Shown here piece after piece: positions 43,684 to 53,166 of a DNA stretch of 64,000 nt. The position numbers and the translations under genes are program-made. The DNA comes from Halostella salina (lineage in GTDB: Archaea > Halobacteriota > Halobacteria > Halobacteriales > Natronoarchaeaceae). The number at the start of each line of letters is the position of its first letter. Position 1 is the stretch's first letter. The notes below the pieces were generated by a model. That model did not search any database. It was not told the origin of the DNA and saw nothing but the letters and a program-made list of their open reading frames with translations. Where the stretch lies: assembly GCF_003675855.1 (NCBI RefSeq), contig NZ_RCIH01000004.1, forward strand, positions 248,001 through 312,000, read 5' to 3'.

Positions 43684-45053
43684 TGTGACCACCGTTTCCC
43701 GGCGCGGGCGAGCGCCGCCTCGGTGCTCATATCAGCGGGCAGTTCGGCCACTCTGATGCCGGCCTCCCGGAGGCCGGTGATCCGGGCGGCGCGCTCGGCT
43801 CCAAACAGCCGGTTGCCCGCCGTCTCCGTCGACGACGGGTCGGGGCTGAGGACCGTGACGAGGTGGCCGTGGGCGTCGAGCAGGCGAGCCAGCCGGACCA
43901 CCTGGTCGTCGGCGAGCGGCGAGAACAGGATCACCTGCGCGTCGTCGGGGAAGCGCTTGCGGAGCCGTCGCAACCGGACCGAGAAGTAGAACGGCTCGTC
44001 GGGCACCTCGGGCGAGAGCGCGTCGTTCGAGGTGAACAGGTCCTGTGCCCTCGCACGGTGGTCGGTGCCCAGCCCCGGCGGGAGCCACACCTCCGTCGGG
44101 CCGAAGGCGGCGACGCCGACGCGGTTCCCCTCGTCGAGCAGCGCCGGGAACACGGATGTCGCGGCCGTCATCCCACGGTCCACAGCGTGGGGGCTGTCGT
44201 CGTCCGGGCGGACGTACGCCTCCTCACGCACGTCGAGCAGGAGGACGACCGTCGCCGACCGCTCCTTGCGGAACCGGAGCGTCGCCATCTCGCCGGTGCG
44301 GGCGTGGCGGTTCCAGTCGATCCGCGAGAGCGAGTCGCCTTTCCGGTACTCCCGGGTGGAGTGGAACTCGATCCCCTCGCCGCCCTCGTCGGTTTCGACC
44401 CGGCCGGCGTGGCGCGTCGTCAGCGCGCGGAGCGCGACGTCCGACACCGGGTCGAACGACGGCTGACACGAGACCACGTCGTCGGTCGGGATCCGGCTCC
44501 GTCGCTCGACCGCCCCGCTCATTCCCCGCGCGATGGCCAGGAGGTGGTCGAACTCGTGGGTGCCGCGGCTCGCGAGGACGGTGTACTCGAACGACGCCGA
44601 CTCCCCGGGGCGCAGGGCCGTCCCCAGCCGGGGCACGCCGTCGACGACCCCGAGCGTCCCCGGAACGCCGTCCACGATCCGGAGGCTTGGGAGCGTCGAC
44701 GACCCGGCGTTCGTGACGGTCACCGAGACGGTCACCTCGTCGCCGGGGTCCGGGTCGCGGTCGGCGATCCGTCGCGTCACGTCGAGCGACACCGCCGGCG
44801 CGCTGCCGGCCCTGGCGTAGGCTGCGTAAGCGACGCCGACGACGGCGGCGAGCAACAGCGACGGGCGTGAGAGGACGATCCCGAAACCGCCGGCAACGAA
44901 GGCGATTGCGCTGACGCCACGCCAGCGACGTGTCGGCATGGTGTCGGTCTCGACGGACCTGGTCTCCGTCCCCGCTGTCGTCTCGCTCTCCGACTCGTCG
45001 TCGCTCGCCACGGTCGCGTCCCCGTCGGCGGCACGGCTCGCGGCTGCCGTCAT
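43680..45053 (-). CDS. DUF58 (von Willebrand-like) membrane protein
   Basis: A 457-residue protein. After a variable acidic N-terminus it has two transmembrane helices (VSAIAFVAGGFGIVLSRPSL and LLLAAVVGVAYAAY, about 45-80), an Ig-like domain (VTVSVTVTNAGSSTLPSLRI) and the DUF58 core (GIEFHSTREYRKGDSLSRID, then WNRHARTGEM, VVLLLDVREEAY). The metal-site pattern DxSxS is replaced by VREEAY after LLLD. It overlaps both neighbours by four bases and is the likely client of MoxR. Confidence 0.85.
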   Translation of the reverse strand: MTAAASRAADGDATVASDDESESETTAGTETRSVETDTMPTRRWRGVSAIAFVAGGFGIVLSRPSLLLAAVVGVAYAAYARAGSAPAVSLDVTRRIADRDPDPGDEVTVSVTVTNAGSSTLPSLRIVDGVPGTLGVVDGVPRLGTALRPGESASFEYTVLASRGTHEFDHLLAIARGMSGAVERRSRIPTDDVVSCQPSFDPVSDVALRALTTRHAGRVETDEGGEGIEFHSTREYRKGDSLSRIDWNRHARTGEMATLRFRKERSATVVLLLDVREEAYVRPDDDSPHAVDRGMTAATSVFPALLDEGNRVGVAAFGPTEVWLPPGLGTDHRARAQDLFTSNDALSPEVPDEPFYFSVRLRRLRKRFPDDAQVILFSPLADDQVVRLARLLDAHGHLVTVLSPDPSSTETAGNRLFGAERAARITGLREAGIRVAELPADMSTEAALARAGKRWSQ

Positions 45054-45616
45054 TCCGCGTCCACCCCCTGGAGGTCGGCGATCGCGTGTGCGGCCCGCCG
45101 GGCGCGTCTGTCGAACGCCGGTTCCATGGAGAGCGTATCCCTGATCTTCGACCACACCGTTGCACTCTCCGGGTCCCCGTCGGAGAACAGCGCGGCGGCG
45201 ACCGGGTCGTCGGTCCACGTTCCCGCTTCGAGCGCATCGTGTGCGGCCGCCTCCGAACAGTCCTCGGCGTAGGTGATCGCGTCGATGGCCGCCTCCTCCA
45301 GCCGGGTCGCGACCCGGTGTCTCCGGGCGGCCCAGTGTTTGCCCCGCCGGGCGGTTATCGCCTCGTCGAAGTCGTCGCCCGGCGTCGGCAGTGGCTGTTG
45401 TGTCTCCGGGTCCGGCGTCTCGAACTCCCGAACCGACGTTCGCCGGCGGGCCCTCACGACGCGGTACCCCTGCAACAGCGCCAGGATCCCGATGACTGTC
45501 ACCAGGCTCTGGGTCGCGTCGATCCCCGCCGCGACCGCCGGGACGAACATCGCGAGGAAGCCGGCGACGGCCGCGAGTATCCCGACCGCCCCCACGATCT
45601 GGCGGAGGCGGCTCAT
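45050..45616 (-). CDS. DUF7269-like membrane protein
   Basis: A 188-residue protein with two N-terminal helices (IVGAVGILAAVAGFLAMFVP, LVTVIGILALLQGYRVV) and a cytoplasmic helical domain (AITARRGKHWAARRHRVATR, AIDAITYAEDCSEAAAHDAL). The pattern matches the haloarchaeal DUF7269 family that accompanies DUF58. It lies between the DUF4129 and DUF58 genes with ATGA overlaps on both sides. Confidence 0.7.
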   Translation of the reverse strand: MSRLRQIVGAVGILAAVAGFLAMFVPAVAAGIDATQSLVTVIGILALLQGYRVVRARRRTSVREFETPDPETQQPLPTPGDDFDEAITARRGKHWAARRHRVATRLEEAAIDAITYAEDCSEAAAHDALEAGTWTDDPVAAALFSDGDPESATVWSKIRDTLSMEPAFDRRARRAAHAIADLQGVDAE

Positions 45617-46599
45617 GGCGCACCTCCGTCGGCGTCGTCAGCGTCCGCGTACTCGTCCTCGATCCGCCTGAGCGCGGCGACGGCCCGTCGCTCGCGGTCC
45701 TCGGTCGGTGTCGCGCCGCCGTACCGGACCTCCTCGAACAGCCGCGTCAGTTCGCCGACCTCGCCCTCTGACATCCCGGCGTCGACGGCCGCGTCGGCGA
45801 ACTCCGACGGCGTGCTCGACTCGGGCCGGTCGACGTCCAGATGCTCGGTCATCTCGCGCCAGGCGCGGTACACCTCGTTTTCCACGTCGACGTCGTCCTC
45901 GATCCGGTCGGCCGCCCGGCCGGCGGCCCGGCCGATCGCCTGCCGCTGCTCGGCCGGCGTCTCGGCCTCGTCGTCCGGATCCTCCTCGTCGTCCCCCGTA
46001 TCGCTGTACAGGTACAGGCCGACGACGGCGACCGCCGCGACGCCGAGCACGAGCATGACGAGGGCGGTCGGCAAGGTCGGGTCGGTCATGCTGCCGCCGC
46101 CGCTACCCAGCGGCCCACTCGACCCGTTCCCCTCACCTGGCCCCGACCCCGACGTGATGTTCATCGGGGTGGCGTTCCCTCCCTGAAAATCGATCCCACA
46201 GCCGGCCGTGAGCAGGAGCACGAGTATCAGTAGCGGAAGCCCGGCCGCGAACGTCATCCCGAACGCGGTCAGCCCGCCGTATCGGGTGTAGAAGAACACG
46301 GCGATGGCGGCCAGGATCGCGGCCAAAGCCAGATACGGTCCCGGGCCCGAGAAGAGCTGAATACAGGGAGGGATCGGTACCCCGCCAGTGGTGTTGGGCT
46401 GCTGGCTTTCGTCACCGAGGCCGCCTCCCTGGGAGGGGTTATCGGTCGGCATCGGATTGATACCGCCACCTCCCCCGCCGGTGTCGACGGGAGAGGTGAG
46501 CGTGGACGCCGCCAGCGTGATGGCGAGCACGCAGACGATGCCGATCAGGACAGGGCGGAGGGCATCTCTATCCACAGGCGGTCTTGCATCATTGCTCAC
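45613..46599 (-). CDS. DUF4129 domain membrane protein
   Basis: A 328-residue protein with an N-terminal helix (PVLIGIVCVLAITLAASTLT), a low-complexity Gly/Pro/Ser region, further helices (YLALAAILAAIAVFFYTRYG, FGMTFAAGLPLLILVLLLT, ALVMLVLGVAAVAVVGLYLY) and a cytoplasmic C-terminal DUF4129 domain (VYRAWREMTEHLDVDRPESS, FADAAVDAGMSEGEVGELTR). In other organisms this domain sits behind transglutaminase-like enzymes. The start is GTG 46599; it is first in the four-gene operon. Confidence 0.8.
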   Translation of the reverse strand: MSNDARPPVDRDALRPVLIGIVCVLAITLAASTLTSPVDTGGGGGGINPMPTDNPSQGGGLGDESQQPNTTGGVPIPPCIQLFSGPGPYLALAAILAAIAVFFYTRYGGLTAFGMTFAAGLPLLILVLLLTAGCGIDFQGGNATPMNITSGSGPGEGNGSSGPLGSGGGSMTDPTLPTALVMLVLGVAAVAVVGLYLYSDTGDDEEDPDDEAETPAEQRQAIGRAAGRAADRIEDDVDVENEVYRAWREMTEHLDVDRPESSTPSEFADAAVDAGMSEGEVGELTRLFEEVRYGGATPTEDRERRAVAALRRIEDEYADADDADGGAP

Positions 46600-46679
46600 T
46601 TATGCTTTCCGTATCGGCGGGACGTGTCAGGAAAGAAGTGTACCGCGTGGGTGTCGCCGGGTCGACGGCCGAACGCACG

Positions 46680-46904
46680 CTATGCCAGTTCGGTCAGCGC
46701 GAGCAGGATCGACGGCGCGACCAGCAACACGACGCCGACGACCAGCAGCACCGCTGGCAGGACGAGCAGTCCCGAGTCCGTCAGGAGCCACAGCCCCAGG
46801 CCGGCCAGGACTGCGAGCACCCCGAGAAGCCGGAGGATCCAGGCGATCGCTTGTTCAAGCCCCGAGTCGACGACCAGTTCGACGACTTCGAGTGCTTCGT
46901 CCAT
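46680..46904 (-). CDS. Small two-helix membrane protein
   Basis: A 74-residue protein with an amphipathic N-terminal helix (MDEALEVVELVVDSGLEQAI) and two transmembrane helices (AWILRLLGVLAVLAGLGLWLL and VLPAVLLVVGVVLLVAPSIL). On the minus strand CATATACGG near 46930-46938 is about 30 bases before the ATG, so it is transcribed on its own. Function unknown. Confidence 0.65.
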   Translation of the reverse strand: MDEALEVVELVVDSGLEQAIAWILRLLGVLAVLAGLGLWLLTDSGLLVLPAVLLVVGVVLLVAPSILLALTELA

Positions 46905-47039
46905 GCTCGGCCGGGATATCTCGCGCTTGCCGTATATGTTCTGTGGGTCGCGGTTCGGCGCTCGTTCGGACGGCGACGGCGATCCTGAATTTCCACACAG
47001 AACTGAGATAATTCCTTGATTCTATTCCTCTATCAAAGC

Positions 47040-47046
47040 TTAAATA
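47040..47046 (+). promoter_or_regulatory. TATA box of the pilus operon
   Basis: ttaaata is centred 27 bases before the GTG at 47070. Together with the AT-rich region 46985-47040 this supports a leaderless start at 47070. Confidence 0.65.
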
Positions 47047-47069
47047 CAAAGCGGAGCCACACCTCGGGC

Positions 47070-49343
47070 GTGTCCGACTCACCCACGCTCGAACTGGCGA
47101 CGGAGGCCGAACGGACCCGCGACGGGGCCGGCGGCGCGGTGCCGCCGCCGCTCCCGCCGGACGACCCGGAAGCGTGGTACGCACCCGACGTGCAGGCCCA
47201 GTACGAACTCCGCCCGGACGTGGTTGCGACGGTCCGGGAGGCGGACGACGCGTTCGCGTACGACGTGCGCGAACCGCGCCTCTCGGCCGCGGACTGGCAC
47301 GCCGTCCGGTCGGTCGTCGACCACTTCGAGAGCGCCACGCTCCGCCGGCCGCTCACCCGGGAGGGAACCGCCGAGCGCATGCGGGAGGGGTTCGCGCCGA
47401 AGTACCGGCGCGCCATCGACCGGCTGACCGACGGCACCGCGGCCGCCCGCCGCCGGGTCGGGTACGTCGCCCTCCGGGACGTGCGCTGTCTCGGCGACCT
47501 GACGCCGCTGGCGCTCGACGACGACATCGAGGTGGCCGACACCGCAGGCGACCGACTGGTCGTCCACACGGCCGACTACGCGCCGGCCGAGACCGACCTA
47601 CCCGCGGACCCCGAGTTCATCGAGCGCTTCGTCAGCGAGCGCGTCGACACGTACACCGTCCCGTTCCGAGGGTTCGAGATACCCGTCGTCCTCTACCGCG
47701 AGCACCTGCTCGGCAACGACGCGTTCACGACGAAGTACGCCGTCGTCGAACCGGACCTCCTGCCGGGCGACGAGGCGCTGGTCGAGGAGTGCAAGGAGCG
47801 CGTCTGGGAGGCGAACGTCGGCGAAGTGATCGACGGTGCCCCGGCGGGGGACGGGGATGCCCGCGAGGCGTTCATCCGTAACCGGGCGTCGAAGTACCTC
47901 TCGCGGCAGCTCACGGCCCGGAACACCCGGGCGTGGCTCGACGCCGCCACGTACCGCACGAAGGCGGCCCTCGCGGAGTACGGCGTCGGCGTCCCGCCGG
48001 TCGACGACCGCTACGCCGAAGACCGGCTGTCGGACCTGGTGTACTACGTCCTGCGGGACTTCGTGGGGCAGGGCAAGCTGACGGTGCCCGTCCGCGACCC
48101 CAACCTGGAGGACATCGAGGCCAACCGCGTCGGCGAGCGCGTCAAGGTGGTTCCGCGCAGCGGCGTCGACGACGGGAGCCGGGTCCCGACGAACCTCGTC
48201 TTCGAGGACGAGCGGGAGTTCGTCAACGTCGTCACGCAGCTGGCGGCCGCGGACGGCACCGAACTCAACGCCAGCAACCCCAGCGCGAAGGTGAACCTGC
48301 GCCCCGCCGGCGTCGACGACGACGTGACGATCCGATGTGCCGTCGCGCTGCCGGTGATCAGCGAGGACGGCCCGCACGTCTCGATCCGCAAGCAAGCGCC
48401 CGACGCGATGACGCCGGTCGACCTCGTGGAGCGCGATAGCCTCCCGACGGAACTGGTGGCGCTGCTGTGGATGCTGTACGAGCACCACTGCGTCGTGCTG
48501 TTCTCCGGTCCGACGGGCGTCGGCAAGACGACGCTGATGAACGCGCACATGCCGTTCATTCCCTTCGAGGACCGCCCGATCAGCATCGACGAGGGGTCCC
48601 GGGAGGTTCGCCTCCCCCACGAGACCGGCGTCTCGCTGACGACGCGTGACCACGAGGACGAGTTCAAGCAGGTGTCGATGGCCGACCTGATGACCGAGTG
48701 CAACTACCTCAACCCCGACGTGGAGGTGATCGCGGAGATCAACACGCCCGAGAGCTTCGAGACGTTCGCGGAGACGCTGAACACCGGCCACGGGGTCATC
48801 GGGACGACCCACGCCGAGGACGTGGAAAAGCTGGTCAACCGCGTCGTCGAGCAGGGGCTGCCGCCGTACCTGCTGACCGAGATCGACCTCGTCGTGTTCC
48901 CGAAACACGTCGGGGGCGAGCGCTACGCCGGGCAGGTCGTCGAGTTCCTGAGCGAGGAGGCGTTCGAGCGCCTCGACGGCGGCGAGGGCCGCGGGACGAT
49001 AGCGAAGGGCGACACGACGGTCTGCTGGAACACGGTCGCCGAGCGCGAGAGCGACGGGTCGTTCAGCGTCGACTACGCCCACCCGGATATGCCCGGGACC
49101 GACGCGACGGCGAAACACAACGGCGTCCGCGTGTTCCACCGGCTGGCGGCCCGGACCGACCGACCGGTCGAGGCCGTCGAGGCGGAGTTCCACCGCAAAC
49201 ACGGCTACGTCCAGTACCTCGTCGACGAGGGCGTCCGCGACTTCGACGCCCTCTTCGACTTCCTCGCGGACCTGGAGTCCAACGAGGCGGCGACCGTCGA
49301 ACGGGCGACGAGCGAGCGCGGCCCCGTCGGTGGCGAGGGATGA
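47070..49343 (+). CDS. Type II/IV secretion system ATPase (TadA/GspE-like pilus ATPase)
   Basis: A 757-residue motor ATPase. The N-terminal half is the family-specific region; Walker A is SGPTGVGKTTLMNAH (about 479-493), the Asp box and Walker B appear in SIDEGSREVRLP and EVIAEINTPESFETFAETL, and the His box in TGHGVIGTTHAEDVEKLV. It powers assembly of type IV pilus-like filaments. The GTG at 47070 is supported by the TATA box 27 bases upstream and excludes the upstream extension. It is first in a seven-gene operon with four- to eight-base overlaps throughout. Confidence 0.93.
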   Translation: MSDSPTLELATEAERTRDGAGGAVPPPLPPDDPEAWYAPDVQAQYELRPDVVATVREADDAFAYDVREPRLSAADWHAVRSVVDHFESATLRRPLTREGTAERMREGFAPKYRRAIDRLTDGTAAARRRVGYVALRDVRCLGDLTPLALDDDIEVADTAGDRLVVHTADYAPAETDLPADPEFIERFVSERVDTYTVPFRGFEIPVVLYREHLLGNDAFTTKYAVVEPDLLPGDEALVEECKERVWEANVGEVIDGAPAGDGDAREAFIRNRASKYLSRQLTARNTRAWLDAATYRTKAALAEYGVGVPPVDDRYAEDRLSDLVYYVLRDFVGQGKLTVPVRDPNLEDIEANRVGERVKVVPRSGVDDGSRVPTNLVFEDEREFVNVVTQLAAADGTELNASNPSAKVNLRPAGVDDDVTIRCAVALPVISEDGPHVSIRKQAPDAMTPVDLVERDSLPTELVALLWMLYEHHCVVLFSGPTGVGKTTLMNAHMPFIPFEDRPISIDEGSREVRLPHETGVSLTTRDHEDEFKQVSMADLMTECNYLNPDVEVIAEINTPESFETFAETLNTGHGVIGTTHAEDVEKLVNRVVEQGLPPYLLTEIDLVVFPKHVGGERYAGQVVEFLSEEAFERLDGGEGRGTIAKGDTTVCWNTVAERESDGSFSVDYAHPDMPGTDATAKHNGVRVFHRLAARTDRPVEAVEAEFHRKHGYVQYLVDEGVRDFDALFDFLADLESNEAATVERATSERGPVGGEG

Positions 49344-51253
49344 CCGGGACGGAGCCCTCCGCACGGACGGACGTGTCGCTCCGGGGCGCGGCGCGGCCCA
49401 CCGCGGCGGTCGACCGCCTGCTGTACGCCCTGTTCTCCAGACACGCCGACGGGGCGCGCCACGCTGGTGACCGCAAGCAGTACCGCGGGACGGACATGCG
49501 GGTGAGCTTCGGCGTGTACGTCGCCCGGGTGTACGGGCTCTCGTGGTTCGTGTTCCTCGTGCTCGCAGCCCTCGGCTTCGCCGGCCTGCTTGCAGTCCCG
49601 GTCGGGACGATGTCGACGGCCGTCGCCTTCGTTCACGACGGCGTCCCGGTGCTGAATCGGGTCGCGGTCGGGCCGGTGCCCCGCGTCGCCCTCGCCGCGG
49701 CCGGCGGCGTGTTCGTCGGCGGGGTCGGGAAACGCGCCACGGTCGCGCTCGGCGGCCGGTATCTCGGCTGGCTCGCCCGCTCCCGGCGGTCGAACATCGG
49801 CCGGACCCTCCCCGGCGCGGTCCGGTACCTCCACGCCCTCTCGACCGGGAGCGACAGCCCGCGGGCGATGCTCCGAAAGGTGGCGGACAACCGGAGCGCG
49901 TACGGCGACACGGCCGTCGCGTGCCGGAAGGCGCTGAACAAGGCGGCGCTCACCGGGAGCCTGAGCGAGGGGCTCCGGATCGTCGCCCGCGACACGCCCT
50001 CGCGGGACACGCTGGCCCCGTTCCTGCTGAAGTTCCGCGAACACGCCGACCAGGGGGCCGAGGAGCTGACCTCCTACCTGCGGCTGGAGAGCCGGATGCT
50101 CTCCCACCGCCAGCAGCGCGCCCGCGAGCAGGCCGAGGGGTTTCTGGAACTGCTCGCTGAGCTGTTCATCGTCCTGCTCGTCCTCCCGTCGCTGCTCGTC
50201 ATCGTCCTCACCGTGATGAGCGTCCTCTCCCCCGAACTGAGCGACCCCGTGCAGACGCCGGTCGGGGAGACGACCGTCCGCGGGCTGCTGGTGTACGTGA
50301 GCGCGGGGTTCGTCCTCGCCACCGGCGCGATCGCAGCCTGGCTGGTGGGCGCGCTCAGGCCGCCCGGCCAGTCGCTCCCGGGGTATCGCCGTCCCGAGGG
50401 CGTGCTGGCGACGCTGCGCTCCGCATCGACCAACCCCGCGAGCGCGACGGTCGTTCTGGGACCGGTCGCGCTCGCCGTCGCCGGACTGCTCCGGACCGTG
50501 TCGTACGACCCGGTCAACGTCGCGCTGCTTGGTTACGCCGCGTTCGCGGTCCCGGTCGGGCTGGTCGCCGTGCGCCGGGCCCGGATCGACGACGCGAAGG
50601 ACAGGGAGATCAAGGACTTCGTCCACGCGGTGTCGAGCCACGTCAGCCTCGGACGCCCGTTCTCGGAGGCCGTCGCGGTCGTCGCCCGGGACGTGGACCT
50701 CGGGGCGCTCGACGAGGACGTGGCCGACCTGGCGTTCAACGCCAACCTCACCACGTACGAGGGCGACCTCCGGACGGCGGCGCTGGACCGGTTCGTCGAC
50801 CGCGTCGGGACGCCGCTGGCCGAGCAGACGATGGGGCTCGTCACCGGCGCGCTGGAGGCCGGCAGCGACGCGGAGGACGTGTTCGACACGCTCCAGACCG
50901 AGGTCGGGCGGCTCTACCACGAGAAGAAGGCGCTCCGGAACGCGATGCTCGTCTACGTCGCGGTCGGCTGGACGACGGCGCTGCTCATCGTCGGCATCGT
51001 CGTCGCGGTCGACGGCTACGTCATCGACGGGTTCGCACAGCTCTCGTCGGTGTCCGGCGTCTCGACGTTCGACCCGGACGCCATCCAGCCGGCCCGTGAG
51101 CGCCGCCGCTTCTACGTCGTCACGCAGGCGACGATGCTGGCCAGCGGCTGGTTCGCCGGCATGGCAAGTCGCGGCCGCTACGACGCTCTGCTGCACTCCG
51201 GCCTGCTCGTGCTGGTCGCGTACTTCGTGTTCGCGGGGGTGGGGATGACGTGA
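49340..51253 (+). CDS. TadC/GspF-like pilus membrane platform protein
   Basis: A 637-residue membrane protein with two related GspF-type modules. Each has a helical cytoplasmic domain (GAVRYLHALSTGSDSPRAML, and HAVSSHVSLGRPFSEAVAVV) followed by transmembrane helices (VLLVLPSLLVIVLTVMSVLS; FVLATGAIAAWLVGALR; AMLVYVAVGWTTALLIVGIV). It forms the inner-membrane base on which the ATPase acts. Its ATG overlaps the ATPase stop, and its stop overlaps the first pilin start (GTGA). Confidence 0.9.
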   Translation: MTGTEPSARTDVSLRGAARPTAAVDRLLYALFSRHADGARHAGDRKQYRGTDMRVSFGVYVARVYGLSWFVFLVLAALGFAGLLAVPVGTMSTAVAFVHDGVPVLNRVAVGPVPRVALAAAGGVFVGGVGKRATVALGGRYLGWLARSRRSNIGRTLPGAVRYLHALSTGSDSPRAMLRKVADNRSAYGDTAVACRKALNKAALTGSLSEGLRIVARDTPSRDTLAPFLLKFREHADQGAEELTSYLRLESRMLSHRQQRAREQAEGFLELLAELFIVLLVLPSLLVIVLTVMSVLSPELSDPVQTPVGETTVRGLLVYVSAGFVLATGAIAAWLVGALRPPGQSLPGYRRPEGVLATLRSASTNPASATVVLGPVALAVAGLLRTVSYDPVNVALLGYAAFAVPVGLVAVRRARIDDAKDREIKDFVHAVSSHVSLGRPFSEAVAVVARDVDLGALDEDVADLAFNANLTTYEGDLRTAALDRFVDRVGTPLAEQTMGLVTGALEAGSDAEDVFDTLQTEVGRLYHEKKALRNAMLVYVAVGWTTALLIVGIVVAVDGYVIDGFAQLSSVSGVSTFDPDAIQPARERRRFYVVTQATMLASGWFAGMASRGRYDALLHSGLLVLVAYFVFAGVGMT

Positions 51254-52008
51254 CCCGCCGGCGTGTTACCTCGGACTCCCGGACCGGCCGCGCCCAGTCG
51301 AACGTCGTCGGCGTCGCCGTCCTGCTGGGTATCACGGTGATCGCGCTTGGCGCGCTGACTGCGAGCATCGGCGCGGTCGTCCAGAGCAACGCGGCGACGG
51401 CCGACGCCGACCGCGTCGCCGCCGGGTTCGAGGAGGCGATCAGACCGGTCGAGGCGACCGGCCACCACCGCGGCCGGGTCGCCGTCTCCAGCGGCACGTT
51501 CTCGACGGCCGACCGCGACCTCCGGGTGCTGAACGCGTCGGGCGTCGTGGCGACGACGACCGTCGACGCGCTGGTGTACGAGTCCGGCGACCGGACGGTC
51601 CGGACCCTCTCGGGGGCTATCATCCGCGGCGACGACGGCGGCTCCCGGATGTACCGACCGCCGCCGATTACTGCGAGCCGACGGGCTGGCGGCGTCCTCG
51701 TCGTCGGTGCGGGCCGGCTGAACGCCTCGGCAGGGTCAGTCGGGGGCAACGGCGAGACGGAACTCGTCCTCCGGTCGAACGTCACGCATCACCGGCGGAG
51801 CCTCGGGAACGGCACGTACCGCGTCGCCGTCGAGACCGAGACGCCGGCCGCGTGGCGGTCGTACTTCGAGCGCCTGAACGCCACCGTCGTCTCAGAAGAC
51901 CGTGACTTCGACGGCGACGGCGTGGGGAGCGTCGTCGCCCGGTTCCCGGGCGACCGGACGGCGTACCTCGTCGTCCACGACCTGCGACTGGAGGTGGCGC
52001 ATGGCTGA
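51250..52008 (+). CDS. Pilin-like protein 1 (DUF7289-like)
   Basis: A 252-residue secreted filament-type protein. A short basic leader ends in GRA, then QSNVVGVAVLLGITVIALGA, which fits PibD prepilin peptidase processing after Ala. The outer domain is beta-rich and holds repeated VLVVGAGRLNASAGS-type and Asn-rich strands with several N-x-S/T sequons (NAS, NVT, NGT, NAT). The start is GTG in an overlap with the preceding stop. It is the longest of five pilin-like proteins in the operon. Confidence 0.8.
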   Translation: MTRRRVTSDSRTGRAQSNVVGVAVLLGITVIALGALTASIGAVVQSNAATADADRVAAGFEEAIRPVEATGHHRGRVAVSSGTFSTADRDLRVLNASGVVATTTVDALVYESGDRTVRTLSGAIIRGDDGGSRMYRPPPITASRRAGGVLVVGAGRLNASAGSVGGNGETELVLRSNVTHHRRSLGNGTYRVAVETETPAAWRSYFERLNATVVSEDRDFDGDGVGSVVARFPGDRTAYLVVHDLRLEVAHG

Positions 52009-52489
52009 CCGCGGCCCTCGAACGACCCATCGCCGCGGTCGCCCGAGCGACCGCGCCCTGACCCCGGTCGTTGGCAAGGCCCTGGAGATAGCGATCGTCG
52101 TCCTCTACGTCGCGCTGCTGACGGCGTCGCTGTACGGCAACGCTGTCCCCGAGTACCGGAGCGAAGCGGGCGCGGAGGTCGGCAACCGGACGCTGGCGAC
52201 GGCGGCCCACGGCGTGCAGCAGGCGGTGCCGGCCAGCCCGACGGTCGGGACGGCGCGAACGCGCGTCGATCTGCCCGAGCGGATCCGCGGCGCGACGTAC
52301 CGCATCCGTGCCGACGGCGAGATGCTGGTGCTCGACCACCCGGACGCCGCCGTCGGCGGCCGGGCCCGGCTCGTGCTTCCCGACTCGGTGGTGTCGGTGT
52401 CGGGAACGTGGCACAGCGACGGCGAGACGGCGGTCGTTGTCGAGCGCGTCGACGGCGGCTTCGCGGTCACGCTGGAGGGCGACTCATGA
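52001..52489 (+). CDS. Pilin-like protein 2 (DUF7266-like)
   Basis: A 162-residue protein with a 20-residue basic leader ending in DRA, followed by LTPVVGKALEIAIVVLYVAL, again a PibD-type site. The external part is small and beta-rich (TYRIRADGEMLVLDHPDA, ARLVLPDSVVSVSGTW). It overlaps the preceding gene by eight bases. I recall this type as DUF7266. Confidence 0.75.
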   Translation: MADRGPRTTHRRGRPSDRALTPVVGKALEIAIVVLYVALLTASLYGNAVPEYRSEAGAEVGNRTLATAAHGVQQAVPASPTVGTARTRVDLPERIRGATYRIRADGEMLVLDHPDAAVGGRARLVLPDSVVSVSGTWHSDGETAVVVERVDGGFAVTLEGDS

Positions 52490-53166
52490 GCCGCGCACAG
52501 GCGAACATGCCCGCGCTGCTGGTCGCCCTGATCGCGCTCTCGACGGTCGCCGGCGTCGGGCTGTTCGTCGCGGACGACGCGGTCGGGAGCGCGACGCGGG
52601 ACGCCGGCGAGCGCCGCGTCGCAGTCGGTCTCTCCGACCGCCTCGTGAGCGCCGACGGGCCGCTGGCGGTCCGCGCGAACGTGCTCGACGCCCGGGCGGT
52701 CGCGTCGCTCACGCCCGCGGCGTTCGAGTCGCAGTACCCCGTCGCGCGGGACCACGCCGTCCGCGTGACGCTCGACGGCGAACCGCTCGTCAGCACTGGC
52801 GACGCCGACGGCGGAACGACGATCCGGCGGGTCGTGCTCGTCGAGCGACGCGAGCGTGTGACCCGCACGCCGGCGCTCGGCGCGAACCGCGAACAGTCGG
52901 TGACGCTCCCGCGGCGGACGCCGAACGCGACGGTCGAACTGTCGCCGCCGAACGGCACGACCGTCACCACGGTCCGGGCGAACGGCCGCGTCGTGCTGCA
53001 CGACGACGCCGGCGTCGAGGGCACCGCGACCGTCGACCTGTCGCGGTTCGAGACGGCGACGCTGACGTTCGCGTCCAGCGACCGGCTCCCCGACGGGAGC
53101 GTGACCGTGACGTACTACCCCTCGCGGACCCGGAAGGCCCTCCTGGGGGTGACCGTCGATGGATAG
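52486..53166 (+). CDS. Pilin-like protein 3 (DUF7263-like)
   Basis: A 226-residue protein. The leader is only MSRA, followed by QANMPALLVALIALSTVAGV, so the cleavage site lies very close to the start, as in class III signal peptides with short leaders. The outer domain carries beta strands (TVELSPPNGTTVTTVRANGR, TVDLSRFETATLTFASSD). Its ATG overlaps the previous stop by four bases. I recall this type as DUF7263. Confidence 0.75.
   Translation: MSRAQANMPALLVALIALSTVAGVGLFVADDAVGSATRDAGERRVAVGLSDRLVSADGPLAVRANVLDARAVASLTPAAFESQYPVARDHAVRVTLDGEPLVSTGDADGGTTIRRVVLVERRERVTRTPALGANREQSVTLPRRTPNATVELSPPNGTTVTTVRANGRVVLHDDAGVEGTATVDLSRFETATLTFASSDRLPDGSVTVTYYPSRTRKALLGVTVDG

Noticed and set aside
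46584-47019. Two overlapping plus-strand frames of about 130 codons
   Set aside because: They are antisense to the small membrane protein at 46680-46904, whose promoter and hydrophobic pattern are convincing.
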